Below, piece after piece: positions 55,652 to 63,623 of a stretch of 64,000 nt of DNA (positions are counted from its first letter, which is position 1; each line of letters begins with the position of its first letter). The notes under the pieces were generated by a model, which did not search any database, was not told the origin of the DNA, and was given only the letters and a program-made list of their open reading frames with translations. The translations under genes and the position numbers were made by a program. The DNA is from Flavobacterium silvaticum (lineage in GTDB: Bacteria > Bacteroidota > Bacteroidia > Flavobacteriales > Flavobacteriaceae): contig NZ_JAAMPU010000108.1 in the NCBI RefSeq assembly GCF_012911565.1, positions 434,001-498,000 on the forward strand, given 5' to 3'.

Positions 55652-55681
55652 AACAAATTTCGTTTTACTAACTTTAAACCT

Positions 55682-56905
55682 ATGCCTTTACTCGATTACA
55701 GCAATTTTTGGGATAAGATCATCTCGCGTCCCAGATACAAAAAATCATATCACAACCTTCGCAAATCGTATTTGACGCGAATACGGATTGCGGTTTCCTT
55801 ATTTTATTTTGGAATGGGGTTTACATTCGCTTCGTGGGCCAGCCGGATTCCGGACATCAAGCAAATCATGGGGTTGGACGAATCCGGACTCGGGCTTATA
55901 CTTTTTGCCATTCCGGTTGGGCAATTGGTCGCTTTGCCATTTTCAGGTAAAAGCGTCACTAAAATCGGAAGCGACAAAATGCTGCCTGTAACTTTATTCA
56001 CTTATGGAATCTCCCTTTTATTCCTGGGGCTGGCACAACATCCGTGGCAATTGGCGCTGGCACTTTTCTTTTTCGGGCTTTCGGGGAATTTCTGCAACAT
56101 TGCCGTGAACACCCAGGGCGTGTATGCCGAAGGTCTTTTTTCAAAACCCATAATGGGCTCGTTTCATGGCTCATGGAGTCTTGCCGGCTTTTTCGGTGCC
56201 TTGTGCGGAATGATTTCAAACGTTTTTAAATGGACGCCCGGTTTTCATTTTGCAATAGTTCTCGGCATACTGACCCTACTGATCCTGACCAATAAAAAAT
56301 TCCTCGTCAAAGTCAAAAAGCCCAAACCTACCGAACCCCAACCTGCATTCTGGAGTGGTGTAAGCAGCCTGTTGATATGGCTCGGTGTCATTGCCTTATG
56401 TTGCCGGACGAGCGAAGGAATCATGTATGATTGGAGCGGTGTTTACTTTCGTGAGATCATTGGCGAAAAAGGGGCGCTTGCCACGTTAGGTTATACGGCT
56501 TTTATGATTACCATGACCACCGGACGGTTTTTAAGCGATTGGCTTGTACTTCGTTTTGGACGGCGACCCATACTGATTGTCAGCGGAATTGCAGTATCCA
56601 TTGGGTTGATGTGCGCCGTAATATTTCCGTATATTGTTCCATCGACCTTATCGTTTATGTTCGTCGGACTTGGCGTTTCCACCATTTTCCCGATCATTTT
56701 CAGCATCGCCGGCAGCCGGCCGGATGTTCCTGCCAGTCTTGCACTGACTATCGTTACAAGTGTCAGTTTCCTCGGATTTTTGACAGGCCCGCCACTTATT
56801 GGACTTATAGCCCAGCATTCAAGCTTGCGTATCTCGTTTGCGTTTGTGGCATTGTTCGGGATTTTAATCGCGCTGATTGTGAAGAATGTCAAATCGATCC
56901 GCTAG
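55682..56905 (+). CDS. MFS transporter, YbjJ/fucose permease-like
   Basis: The 407-residue protein has twelve membrane helices after a polar, basic N-terminus of about 30 residues. Segments FYFGMGFTFASWASRIPDIK, FFGLSGNFCNIAVNTQGVY and GSFHGSWSLAGFFGAL are typical of the YbjJ branch of the major facilitator superfamily. Substrate unknown; sugars are handled by the fucose permease relatives. It shares its operator pattern with the dicarboxylate symporter, so both may answer the same signal. Confidence 0.9.
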   Translation: MPLLDYSNFWDKIISRPRYKKSYHNLRKSYLTRIRIAVSLFYFGMGFTFASWASRIPDIKQIMGLDESGLGLILFAIPVGQLVALPFSGKSVTKIGSDKMLPVTLFTYGISLLFLGLAQHPWQLALALFFFGLSGNFCNIAVNTQGVYAEGLFSKPIMGSFHGSWSLAGFFGALCGMISNVFKWTPGFHFAIVLGILTLLILTNKKFLVKVKKPKPTEPQPAFWSGVSSLLIWLGVIALCCRTSEGIMYDWSGVYFREIIGEKGALATLGYTAFMITMTTGRFLSDWLVLRFGRRPILIVSGIAVSIGLMCAVIFPYIVPSTLSFMFVGLGVSTIFPIIFSIAGSRPDVPASLALTIVTSVSFLGFLTGPPLIGLIAQHSSLRISFAFVALFGILIALIVKNVKSIR

Positions 56906-56911
56906 TAATAA

Positions 56912-56943
56912 AAAACGCAACCACTTTACAGCAATTGCGTTTT
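56912..56943. terminator. Bidirectional terminator between MFS and tRNA-Leu
   Basis: AAAACGCAA (56912-56920) and TTGCGTTTT (56935-56943) form a 9-bp stem with a 14-nt loop. It is 6 nt after the MFS stop codon and 5 nt past the 3' end of the tRNA on the other strand, so it can end both transcripts. Confidence 0.8.
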
Positions 56944-56948
56944 ATAAG

Positions 56949-57030
56949 TACCCAGAACTGGACTCGAACCAGCACACCCGAAGGCGCTACGACCTGAACG
57001 TAGTGCGTCTACCAATTTCGCCACCTGGGC
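56949..57030 (-). tRNA. tRNA-Leu, anticodon CAG
   Basis: The minus strand folds as a class II tRNA of 82 nt. Acceptor GCCCAGG pairs with TCTGGGT (G-U pairs at both ends), D arm GCGAAATTGGTAGACGC, anticodon stem CTACG/CGTAG with loop TTCAGGT (anticodon CAG), a long variable arm (GCGCCTTCGGGTG) and T arm CTGG-TTCGAGT-CCAG. The discriminator base is A. The CCA end is not encoded. A -7 box TATTTTTG (57049-57042) lies 11 nt upstream of the 5' end. Confidence 0.96.
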
Positions 57031-57041
57031 ATTCAGGACGG

Positions 57042-57049
57042 CAAAAATA
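57042..57049 (-). promoter_or_regulatory. -7 box of the tRNA-Leu promoter
   Basis: Plus-strand CAAAAATA reads TATTTTTG on the minus strand, matching TAnnTTTG, and ends 11 nt before the mature tRNA 5' end. No -33 TTTG is at the right distance. Confidence 0.55.
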
Positions 57050-57410
57050 TGGAAAAAGATGGAAGATGAAAGACGAATGACAAAAGATTTTGCATTGAAC
57101 CATTTTTGTAATATGTTGGAAAAAATATCATATGAAAATTTAATCCGTCATTCATCAACAAATGCCGATTAAAACCTTAACATTTATTACATAAAAAATG
57201 TATCTGTATTTTTTCAGGATTTTATAGGGAAACCCATTAGCCCCTCCCCAGCAGCAAGATAGTCTTTGTCCAAATATGACCGGTACATAAAATTACTTCG
57301 TACAATTCGCTTTGCTCGGGTCTGCCTGAAAAGTTAAAATATCAAACTGCTTCAAGAAACATTCTTCCAAATTCAGCGTACCGGATTTCATATCCGACAC
57401 ATGACTTCCT
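57050..57410. other. Intergenic stretch before purK
   Basis: No gene, tRNA or repeat is visible. Stop codons are frequent in all frames that would matter. It contains AT-rich sequence and the purK promoter begins at its right end. Confidence 0.5.
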
Positions 57411-57418
57411 TATCTTTG
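57411..57418 (+). promoter_or_regulatory. -7 box of a probable leaderless purK promoter
   Basis: TATCTTTG matches TAnnTTTG and ends 4 nt before the purK ATG, so the mRNA is predicted to start at or within a base or two of the start codon. The -33 region (ATTTCA) is weak. Confidence 0.6.
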
Positions 57419-57422
57419 CCAC

Positions 57423-58577
57423 ATGAATTTTTTCTCCTCCAATTTCAAACTTGGCATCCTTGGCGGCGGGCAACTCGGTAAGATGTTGCTTTCTGAAACC
57501 CGCAAATTCGACATCCAGACCTATGTGCTCGATCCGGCTGACGATGCCCCAGGTGCTTTGGCCTGCAACAAGTTTTTCCAGGGCAGTCTCATGGACTTTG
57601 AAACCGTTTATAACTTTGGAAAAAAGGTCGACGTGCTTACGTTCGAGATTGAACTTGTAAATGTCCAGGCTTTGGAACAGCTCGAATCTGAAGGCATAAA
57701 AGTATATCCGTCTTCCAAAACGCTGAAGCAAATCCAGAATAAAGGGTTCCAGAAAGATTTTTACAGCAGACACAACATCCCGACCGCGCCATACAAGCGT
57801 TTTACGGGAATCAGCGAATTGATCTCGACACTGCGCTCTGGCCAGATGACATACCCTTTTGTGTGGAAAAGTGCTGAATTCGGATATGACGGAAACGGCG
57901 TAAAGGTCGTTCGTACCATAGACGATCTGGAAAACCTGCCCGAAACCGAGTGCATAGCCGAAGAAATGATCCCGTTCAAAAACGAACTTGCCGTAATCGT
58001 TGCACGTTCTGTTTCGGGCGAAATGAAAACCTATCCGGTCGTAGAGATGGAATTCCATCCCGAAGCCAACCAGGTGGAATATGTAATTTGTCCGGCACGC
58101 ATCGATGCAGCCGTTGCAGAAAAAGCACGCAGCATCGCCATCGAAGTATCCAAAAAATTCGACCACGTAGGATTGCTTGCCGTTGAAATGTTCCAGACAA
58201 ACGATGACGAAATCCTTGTGAATGAAGTCGCACCACGTCCGCACAATTCAGGTCATTATTCCATCGAAGCCAGTTACACCTCCCAATTCGAAAACCATCT
58301 TAGGGCAATACTGGATTTACCGCTCGGAAAAACCGGAAGCAAGGTCGCCGGAGTCATGGTGAATTTGGTTGGGGCCGAAGGTTTTTCAGGAAATGTCAAA
58401 TATGAAAACATTGAAAAAATACTCGAAATTCCCGGAGTAACTCCACATATTTACGGCAAGAAACAAACGCGGCCGTTCCGCAAAATGGGACATGTGACCA
58501 TTGTGAATGAAGATATGTATGAAGCCCGTAACATTGCAGAACAAGTTAAGAATACCATCAAAGTAATTAGTCAATAA
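57423..58577 (+). CDS. purK: N5-carboxyaminoimidazole ribonucleotide synthase
   Basis: PurK uses ATP and bicarbonate to carboxylate AIR to N5-CAIR in purine synthesis. The 384-residue ATP-grasp protein begins with KLGILGGGQLGKML (7-20), continues with TFEIELVNVQALEQLE and VWKSAEFGYDGNGVKVV, and has the metal site region VNEVAPRPHNSGHYSIEA. It is followed by purE, which catalyses the next step, 92 nt downstream. Length is normal. Confidence 0.97.
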   Translation: MNFFSSNFKLGILGGGQLGKMLLSETRKFDIQTYVLDPADDAPGALACNKFFQGSLMDFETVYNFGKKVDVLTFEIELVNVQALEQLESEGIKVYPSSKTLKQIQNKGFQKDFYSRHNIPTAPYKRFTGISELISTLRSGQMTYPFVWKSAEFGYDGNGVKVVRTIDDLENLPETECIAEEMIPFKNELAVIVARSVSGEMKTYPVVEMEFHPEANQVEYVICPARIDAAVAEKARSIAIEVSKKFDHVGLLAVEMFQTNDDEILVNEVAPRPHNSGHYSIEASYTSQFENHLRAILDLPLGKTGSKVAGVMVNLVGAEGFSGNVKYENIEKILEIPGVTPHIYGKKQTRPFRKMGHVTIVNEDMYEARNIAEQVKNTIKVISQ

Positions 58578-58633
58578 TTCGAAAATCGGATAATTTGGAA
58601 ATTTGAAAATGACATACACATCATGGAAATTTC

Positions 58634-58663
58634 CAAATTTTCAAATTTTCAAATTTTCAAATT
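58634..58663. repeat. Tandem CAAATTTT repeat between purK and purE
   Basis: Three full copies and a partial fourth of CAAATTTT. Upstream, GGAAATTTG (near 58599) is partly complementary to the array, so a weak hairpin could form. It lies in the purK-purE spacer and could affect expression of purE; nothing more is visible. Confidence 0.75.
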
Positions 58664-58669
58664 AAACAT

Positions 58670-59152
58670 ATGAAAGTCGCCATAATCATGGGCTCAGCCT
58701 CCGATCTTCCGGTCATGCAGGACGCCATTGACATCTTAAAAGAGTTCGGGATTGAGACCGAAGTAGATATTGTTTCAGCTCACCGCACGCCTGAAAAGCT
58801 GTTCAATTTCAGCCAGAATGCACACACGCGCGGAATTTCGGTAGTAATTGCCGGAGCTGGCGGAGCGGCACATTTACCCGGAATGGTCGCATCCATGTCT
58901 CCGCTTCCTGTAATTGGCGTTCCGGTGAAATCGAGCAATTCGATAGATGGCTGGGACAGCGTTTTGTCTATTCTGCAGATGCCGGGCGGCGTTCCGGTTG
59001 CGACAGTTGCTTTGAACGGCGCTAAAAATGCGGGAATTCTTGCGGCCCAGATCATCGGAAGTTCGAATGCAGCGGTTTTGCAAAAAATAGTCGATTATAA
59101 AAAATCTTTAAAAGAAGCGGTACTTAAAGCTTCTGAAAATGTAAAGAAGTAA
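58670..59152 (+). CDS. purE: N5-carboxyaminoimidazole ribonucleotide mutase
   Basis: PurE moves the carboxyl group from N5 to C4 to give CAIR. The 160-residue protein starts KVAIIMGSASDLPVMQDAID and contains SAHRTPEKLFNFSQNA and AGAGGAAHLPGMVASMSPLP, the class I PurE signature. The final segment includes GVPVATVALNGAKNAGILAA. Length is normal. Structured repeat copy D follows the stop codon by 13 nt. Confidence 0.97.
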   Translation: MKVAIIMGSASDLPVMQDAIDILKEFGIETEVDIVSAHRTPEKLFNFSQNAHTRGISVVIAGAGGAAHLPGMVASMSPLPVIGVPVKSSNSIDGWDSVLSILQMPGGVPVATVALNGAKNAGILAAQIIGSSNAAVLQKIVDYKKSLKEAVLKASENVKK

Positions 59153-59165
59153 GTTCGGATCCGTG

Positions 59166-59312
59166 GCCTAGCCCTGATGCGAGCGGTTAGCCTGTTGAAA
59201 GGGTGGCGCTGGTTGAGTTCGCAAACCAGAGCGACCAACGGAAGCTACTGGTTTGCGTTGCGAAACCCGCCAGCATGAGGCAGCTAATAGCGGGCAGCAG
59301 GTTCCCGGCTCC
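59166..59312 (+). repeat. Dispersed structured repeat, copy D (long form)
   Basis: It begins GCCTAGCCCTGATGCGAGCGG and ends AGCGGGCAGCAGGTTCCCGGCTCC in overlapping parts. GCAAACCAG (59221-59229) pairs with CTGGTTTGC (59248-59256), and GCTGG with CCAGC further out. The tip AGCGACCAACGGAAGCT (59230-59246) is identical to copy C. It lies downstream of purE in the sense direction and is followed by an AT-rich repeat. Confidence 0.85.
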
Positions 59313-59319
59313 CATCATT

Positions 59320-59343
59320 GTTAATTATTAATTGTTAATTCAA
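59320..59343. repeat. AT-rich dispersed repeat beside copy D
   Basis: GTTAATTATTAATTGTTAATT repeats words seen at 43824-43858 and 44010-44040. It directly precedes the M3 peptidase ATG at 59344 and includes an in-frame TTG at 59332 that could be mistaken for a start. Confidence 0.6.
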
Positions 59344-61371
59344 ATGAACATTCTTACCACAAAATTTACCACATCCCACGATACCGCACCCTTTTCACAA
59401 ATAAAAACCGAAGATTTCCTGCCTGCATTCCTCGAAGGCATCGAAAAAGCACGCAAAGAAATTGACGCAATCATCTCGAATCCGGGCGCACCGACATTTG
59501 AAAACACTATTGAAGCGTTGTCGTTCAGCGGAGATACATTGGATCGGGTTTCAAATATCTTCTTTAACCTGCATTCCGCCGAAACGAATGACGAGATCCA
59601 GAAAATCGCCCAGGAAGTTTCGCCTTTGCTGAGTGAATTCGGGAACGATGTCCGGCTCAACGAGAGATTGTTTGCCCGCGTGAAATTTGTTTACGACAAC
59701 AAATCGAACCTCGAATTATCTGCCGAACAAGCGACTTTGCTCGACAGGAAATACAAAAGCTTTTCACGAAACGGCGCAAATCTGCCTGATGATAAAAAGG
59801 AAAAACTCCGTGCCATAGACATGGAACTTTCTAAATTGAGCCTCGAATTTGGAGAAAATGTGCTGCACGAAACGCATGCATACCAACTTCACATCACGGA
59901 CAAAAACAATCTTTCCGGATTGCCGGAAGGAACAATCGAGGCAGCCGCCGAACTGGCCAAATCACACGAAAAAGAAGGCTGGATATTCACGCTTGATTAT
60001 CCGAGCTCGATACCGTTTTTGACTTACGCCGATAACCGGGAATTGAGAAAAGAGCTTTCGATCGCGTCCGGCAAAAAAGCGTTCCAGGGCAACGAACACG
60101 ATAATCAGGAAATTGTTCTGCAACTCGCAAAGCTGCGTTTTGAACGGGCGAAATTATTGGGTTATGCATCCCACGCCCATTTTGTTCTGGAAGAACGTAT
60201 GGCCGAAAGTCCGGATAAAGTAAAATCGTTCCTGTCCGAATTACTCGAAAAAGCACGTCCGGCCGCTGAACGAGAATTCAAGCAATTGTCAAATTTCGCA
60301 AAGGAAAAAGATGGAATCGACGAGCTTCAGAAATGGGACGGCGCTTATTATTCCGAAAAATTGAAACAGCAATTGTTCGATCTCGACGATGAAAAACTAA
60401 AGCCGTATTTCAAACTAGAAAATGTTTTGAACGGCGCATTCACGATTGCCGGAAAATTGTTCGGGCTTACGTTTGAGCAGGTTTTTGATATCGATACCTA
60501 TCATTCAGATGTCACTACTTACGAAGTCAAAGACCTGAACGGAAATTTTGTCGCTGTTTTCTACGCCGATTTCTTCCCGAGAAAAGGCAAACGCAACGGT
60601 GCCTGGATGACATCGTACAAATCCCAATATATCGTTGGCCAAAACAACGAGCGTCCGCATATTTCCATCGTCTGTAATTTCACCAAACCCACGGCGACGA
60701 AACCATCGTTGCTCACTTTTAATGAGGTGACGACCTTATTCCATGAATTCGGACACGCACTTCACGGAATGTTGGCTAACACAACGTATCCGGATTTGTC
60801 GGGAACCAGCGTTTACTGGGATTTTGTGGAACTGCCGAGCCAGATTTTCGAGAACTGGTGTTATGAGCCTGAAGCGTTGGCCTTGTTTGCGCATCATTAT
60901 GAAACCGGTGAATTGATCCCACAGGAATACATCCAGAAGATTAAGGACAGTGCAAGTTTCCAGGAAGGTATGGCTACCTTGCGCCAATTGAGTTTCGGGT
61001 TACTCGACATGGGCTGGCACGGTCAGGATCCGACTGGAATTACAAATTTGAAAGCCTTCGAAAACGAACAATTCGCCACGACCAAATTGTATCCGGATGT
61101 AGCCGAAAATGCCATGAGTACCTCATTCTCCCATATTTTCCAAGGCGGGTATTCATCTGGCTATTACAGCTACAAATGGGCGGAAGTGCTCGATGCCGAT
61201 GCGTTCGAATACTTTCAGGAACTCGGGATTTTCAATGAGGAAGTCGCCCGGAAATTCAAAGAAAATATTCTATCCAAAGGCGGAACCGAACATCCGATGG
61301 AATTATACAAACGATTCCGCGGCAAAGAACCCAAAGTAGACGCACTTCTCAAACGTGCGGGATTGATTTAA
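59344..61371 (+). CDS. M3-family oligopeptidase (Dcp/OpdA type)
   Basis: The 675-residue protein is a zinc metallopeptidase of family M3. The zinc motif HEFGHALHG is at about residue 467-475, with the third ligand Glu further on in the NWCYEPEAL region. The N-terminal helical domain includes NTIEALSFSGDTLDRVSNIF. It cleaves short peptides and has no signal peptide, so it acts in the cytoplasm. Start: ATG at 59344, giving NILTTKFTTSHDTAPF; the TTG at 59332 lies in a repeat. Confidence 0.94.
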   Translation: MNILTTKFTTSHDTAPFSQIKTEDFLPAFLEGIEKARKEIDAIISNPGAPTFENTIEALSFSGDTLDRVSNIFFNLHSAETNDEIQKIAQEVSPLLSEFGNDVRLNERLFARVKFVYDNKSNLELSAEQATLLDRKYKSFSRNGANLPDDKKEKLRAIDMELSKLSLEFGENVLHETHAYQLHITDKNNLSGLPEGTIEAAAELAKSHEKEGWIFTLDYPSSIPFLTYADNRELRKELSIASGKKAFQGNEHDNQEIVLQLAKLRFERAKLLGYASHAHFVLEERMAESPDKVKSFLSELLEKARPAAEREFKQLSNFAKEKDGIDELQKWDGAYYSEKLKQQLFDLDDEKLKPYFKLENVLNGAFTIAGKLFGLTFEQVFDIDTYHSDVTTYEVKDLNGNFVAVFYADFFPRKGKRNGAWMTSYKSQYIVGQNNERPHISIVCNFTKPTATKPSLLTFNEVTTLFHEFGHALHGMLANTTYPDLSGTSVYWDFVELPSQIFENWCYEPEALALFAHHYETGELIPQEYIQKIKDSASFQEGMATLRQLSFGLLDMGWHGQDPTGITNLKAFENEQFATTKLYPDVAENAMSTSFSHIFQGGYSSGYYSYKWAEVLDADAFEYFQELGIFNEEVARKFKENILSKGGTEHPMELYKRFRGKEPKVDALLKRAGLI

Positions 61372-61378
61372 TTATAAT

Positions 61379-61400
61379 CCAATTGATTTTCTTCAGTTGG
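61379..61400 (+). terminator. Weak hairpin after the M3 peptidase gene
   Basis: CCAATTGA and TCAGTTGG pair with one G-U around TTTTCT. There is no real T tract after it, so terminator activity is doubtful. Confidence 0.35.
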
Positions 61401-61409
61401 TAAAATTAT

Positions 61410-61429
61410 CTTTCAATATTTTTTGAAAG
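61410..61429. promoter_or_regulatory. Operator candidate CTTTCAA-N6-TTGAAAG
   Basis: A perfect 7-bp inverted repeat overlaps the TTTG -33 box of the GbsR-type gene promoter. This is a position suited to repression and probably autoregulation by the product. It is inferred from place and symmetry. Confidence 0.6.
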
Positions 61430-61452
61430 TTTAAAAACATTGCATACATTTG
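61422..61452 (+). promoter_or_regulatory. Canonical promoter of the GbsR-type operon
   Basis: TTTG (61422-61425), exactly 19 nt, then TACATTTG (61445-61452). This matches the Bacteroidota consensus in full. The box ends 4 nt before the ATG, so a leaderless mRNA is predicted. Confidence 0.85.
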
Positions 61453-61456
61453 GACT

Positions 61457-61957
61457 ATGGAATTGAAACCGGCACGAAAAAAGTTTATCCAAACCTGGGG
61501 CGCCTTAGGGTCACAATGGGGCATCAACAAAACGATGGCTCAAATACATGCGCTGTTGATGGTTTCGCATGAACCCATCAGCATGGAAGACATTATGGAA
61601 GAACTTCATATTTCACGCGGAAATGCCAGCATGAATTTACGTGCTTTGATGGATTGGGGAATTGTCTACAAGGAATACAAAGCTGGTGAAAGACGCGAGT
61701 TTTTTACTGCCGAAAAAGACCTGGACGAACTTGCCGTAAAAATATCGCGGGAACGCAGTCGCAGGGAAATCAAGCCGGCGCTCAAAGTCTTGAAAGAAGT
61801 ATCTGTTGTGGAAGGTGATTCTGCCGAAGAAAAGCACTTTTCTGAACAAACCAAAAAATTGTATGATTTTGTGCTCAAAGCAGACAATGTCCTCGATCGG
61901 ATCACGGAATACAAAGACAACTGGCTCACTCAATTGATGATCAAATTTATAAAGTAA
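61457..61957 (+). CDS. GbsR/MarR-family transcriptional regulator
   Basis: The 166-residue protein has a winged helix-turn-helix (MAQIHALLMVSHEPISMEDI, ELHISRGNASMNLRALMDWG) with the wing YKAGERREFF. The N-terminal FIQTWGALGSQWGINK is typical of the GbsR branch. The C-terminal helical part likely forms the dimer. It is followed by two small membrane protein genes and probably controls them and itself through the inverted repeat at its promoter. The signal is unknown. Confidence 0.92.
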   Translation: MELKPARKKFIQTWGALGSQWGINKTMAQIHALLMVSHEPISMEDIMEELHISRGNASMNLRALMDWGIVYKEYKAGERREFFTAEKDLDELAVKISRERSRREIKPALKVLKEVSVVEGDSAEEKHFSEQTKKLYDFVLKADNVLDRITEYKDNWLTQLMIKFIK

Positions 61958-62008
61958 TTTTTTTATCCTGAAGTTTCAATATTTTCTGAAATTACAAAAT
62001 ACATAATC

Positions 62009-62362
62009 ATGGACTATAATCTAATAGGTTACTTTTTGTACCTCGTCATTACAGCTTTCATCATTCTTTGGGTCGGGCACATTTGCTATAAGAACGGGAA
62101 TGTATTTGTGGCCCAATTGATTCCGGGACATGAAGATTTATGCATCCGCGTCAACAAAATTTTGCTTGCCGGATATTATCTGCTTAACATAGGATACTGC
62201 CTGATAACATTGGTTCAGTGGGATACGCTCCAGACACTACCGGATTTGATTGAAACCGTCGCTTTGAAATCGGCAATGATCATCAGTATCATCTCGATAC
62301 TCCACTACATCAATATTTACGTCATCACACACCACACCGATAAAATCCTTAATTCATTATAA
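62009..62362 (+). CDS. Small integral membrane protein, paralogue 1
   Basis: The 117-residue protein has three or four membrane helices (LIGYFLYLVITAFIILWVG, LLAGYYLLNIGYCLITLV, SAMIISIISILHYINIYV). It shares with the next protein the pattern GYxxYLxI, a KN pair near residue 30, NxLxxxGxYLLNxG and NxY at the end, so the two arose by duplication. It may form a heteromeric complex with its neighbour. Family not recognised. Confidence 0.75.
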   Translation: MDYNLIGYFLYLVITAFIILWVGHICYKNGNVFVAQLIPGHEDLCIRVNKILLAGYYLLNIGYCLITLVQWDTLQTLPDLIETVALKSAMIISIISILHYINIYVITHHTDKILNSL

Positions 62363-62373
62363 AACCTTTTCTC

Positions 62374-62751
62374 ATGGAAACTTCAAAAATCCTTCTCGGC
62401 TATGCCATCTATCTTCCAATCGCAATTCTTCTGACATTTTATGTGTCACGCACGTTGTTCAAAAACAGCAAGATTTATATGCTAGATATTTTTAAAGGCC
62501 GTCAGGAAATAGCCTTTGCGACGAACAATCTTTTTGAAACCGGCTTTTACCTGTTGAATGTCGGGTTTGCACTGATGATTCTTGAAATCAACCTGTACAA
62601 CAACAGCAACCGCGAACTGGTCGAGGCGTTGAGTTATAAAATTGGCGGCTTCTCAATATATCTCGGGGTTATGTTATTCCTCAATCTGTATTTCTTTTTC
62701 AGGGGCAAACGCAAAGCCCGTGAAACTGGCGCATTACATAGTGGAAATTGA
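62374..62751 (+). CDS. Small integral membrane protein, paralogue 2
   Basis: The 125-residue protein has membrane helices around LLGYAIYLPIAILLTFYV, NLFETGFYLLNVGFALMIL and GGFSIYLGVMLFLNLYFFF, and ends in a short basic-polar tail (RGKRKARETGALHSGN). It is paralogous to the preceding protein and begins 12 nt after it. Both follow the GbsR-type regulator. Function unknown. Confidence 0.75.
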   Translation: METSKILLGYAIYLPIAILLTFYVSRTLFKNSKIYMLDIFKGRQEIAFATNNLFETGFYLLNVGFALMILEINLYNNSNRELVEALSYKIGGFSIYLGVMLFLNLYFFFRGKRKARETGALHSGN

Positions 62752-62771
62752 ATGAAAAACCTTTAAAAACG

Positions 62772-62801
62772 GGCCATCTTTAGCGAGATGGCCTTTATTT
62801 T
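62772..62801 (+). terminator. Rho-independent terminator of the GbsR-type operon
   Basis: GGCCATCT and AGATGGCC form an 8-bp stem with a 6-nt loop, followed by TTTATTTTA. It lies 21 nt after the second membrane protein gene. Confidence 0.88.
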
Positions 62802-62836
62802 AGTCTGTTATGCCAAATGAGCAGTCAAGATTTAAT

Positions 62837-62844
62837 TACATTTG
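62837..62844 (+). promoter_or_regulatory. -7 box of the PAS-LuxR regulator gene
   Basis: TACATTTG is an exact -7 match and ends 16 nt before the ATG at 62861. It lies downstream of the in-frame ATG at 62810, so that upstream ATG cannot be the start for this transcript. Confidence 0.6.
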
Positions 62845-62860
62845 CCCAACACCACCACCT

Positions 62861-63622
62861 ATGAAACCTTCCCTTTTTTCCCAGGCACAAACCGTCTGGA
62901 AAAGCGTCATGAGCGACTTGCCGGAAGCTGCCCGCGTCGACATAAGCGTCTATAAAAAAATCCTTGAATTATTCCATGTAGGACGGTTCTATTATTACTT
63001 CATTGATTGGCGTCTACCCCAAATGGTTTTCATCAGTCCGGAAATTGAAGATATATTGGGTTTTCCTTCGTCTATGGTCGACATTCCGTTTTTGATGTCG
63101 CTGATACACGAGGACGACCATCCGACGTTCCTCAATCACGAAGCAACTGTAGTTGAATTCCTGGGCACACTTTCGCCTGAACAAAAGCTTCGGTACAAAA
63201 TGAGTTATGATTACCGGATCAAAAAAGCCGATGGAACCTACATCCGCATACTGCAACAAGCCATTGCATTAAAATGTGACGACGATGGGAATTTATTGCT
63301 GACACTTGGCGTCCACACCGATATCAGCCATTTAAAAGACAGCAAAAAATCGGTTCTTTCATTTTTGGGATTGGAAGGCGAACCTTCTTACATAGATGTA
63401 AAACCCAAAGAGATTTTTGAACAAAGCGCCGAACTTTTTACGGCCCGTGAAAAAGAAATCATCGGGTATATTTTAAGAGGGAACCAAACTTCTGAAATTG
63501 CCCAGGCCCTTAATATCAGTCGCCACACGGTTGATTCGCACCGAAAGAACATTCTTAGCAAATCTGGCACTAAAAGCACTTTGGATTTGGCTATGAAGGT
63601 AATTTCAGAAGGACTTATCTAG
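62861..63622 (+). CDS. PAS-LuxR family transcriptional regulator
   Basis: The 253-residue protein has an N-terminal PAS domain of the PAS_3 type (MVFISPEIEDILGFPSSMVD; YKMSYDYRIKKADGTYIRIL; GVHTDISHLK) and a C-terminal LuxR helix-turn-helix (TAREKEIIGYILRGNQTSEI, ALNISRHTVDSHRKNILSKS). It likely senses a small ligand and activates transcription. I use the ATG at 62861 since an exact -7 box lies between it and the upstream ATG. It ends 1 nt before the convergent gene. Confidence 0.88.
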   Translation: MKPSLFSQAQTVWKSVMSDLPEAARVDISVYKKILELFHVGRFYYYFIDWRLPQMVFISPEIEDILGFPSSMVDIPFLMSLIHEDDHPTFLNHEATVVEFLGTLSPEQKLRYKMSYDYRIKKADGTYIRILQQAIALKCDDDGNLLLTLGVHTDISHLKDSKKSVLSFLGLEGEPSYIDVKPKEIFEQSAELFTAREKEIIGYILRGNQTSEIAQALNISRHTVDSHRKNILSKSGTKSTLDLAMKVISEGLI

Positions 63623-63623
63623 C

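Noticed and set aside
57342..58244. A 300-codon open frame on the minus strand across purK
   Set aside because: It is antisense to purK, which has full ATP-grasp motifs, and its translation is rich in Phe, His and Cys with no domain.
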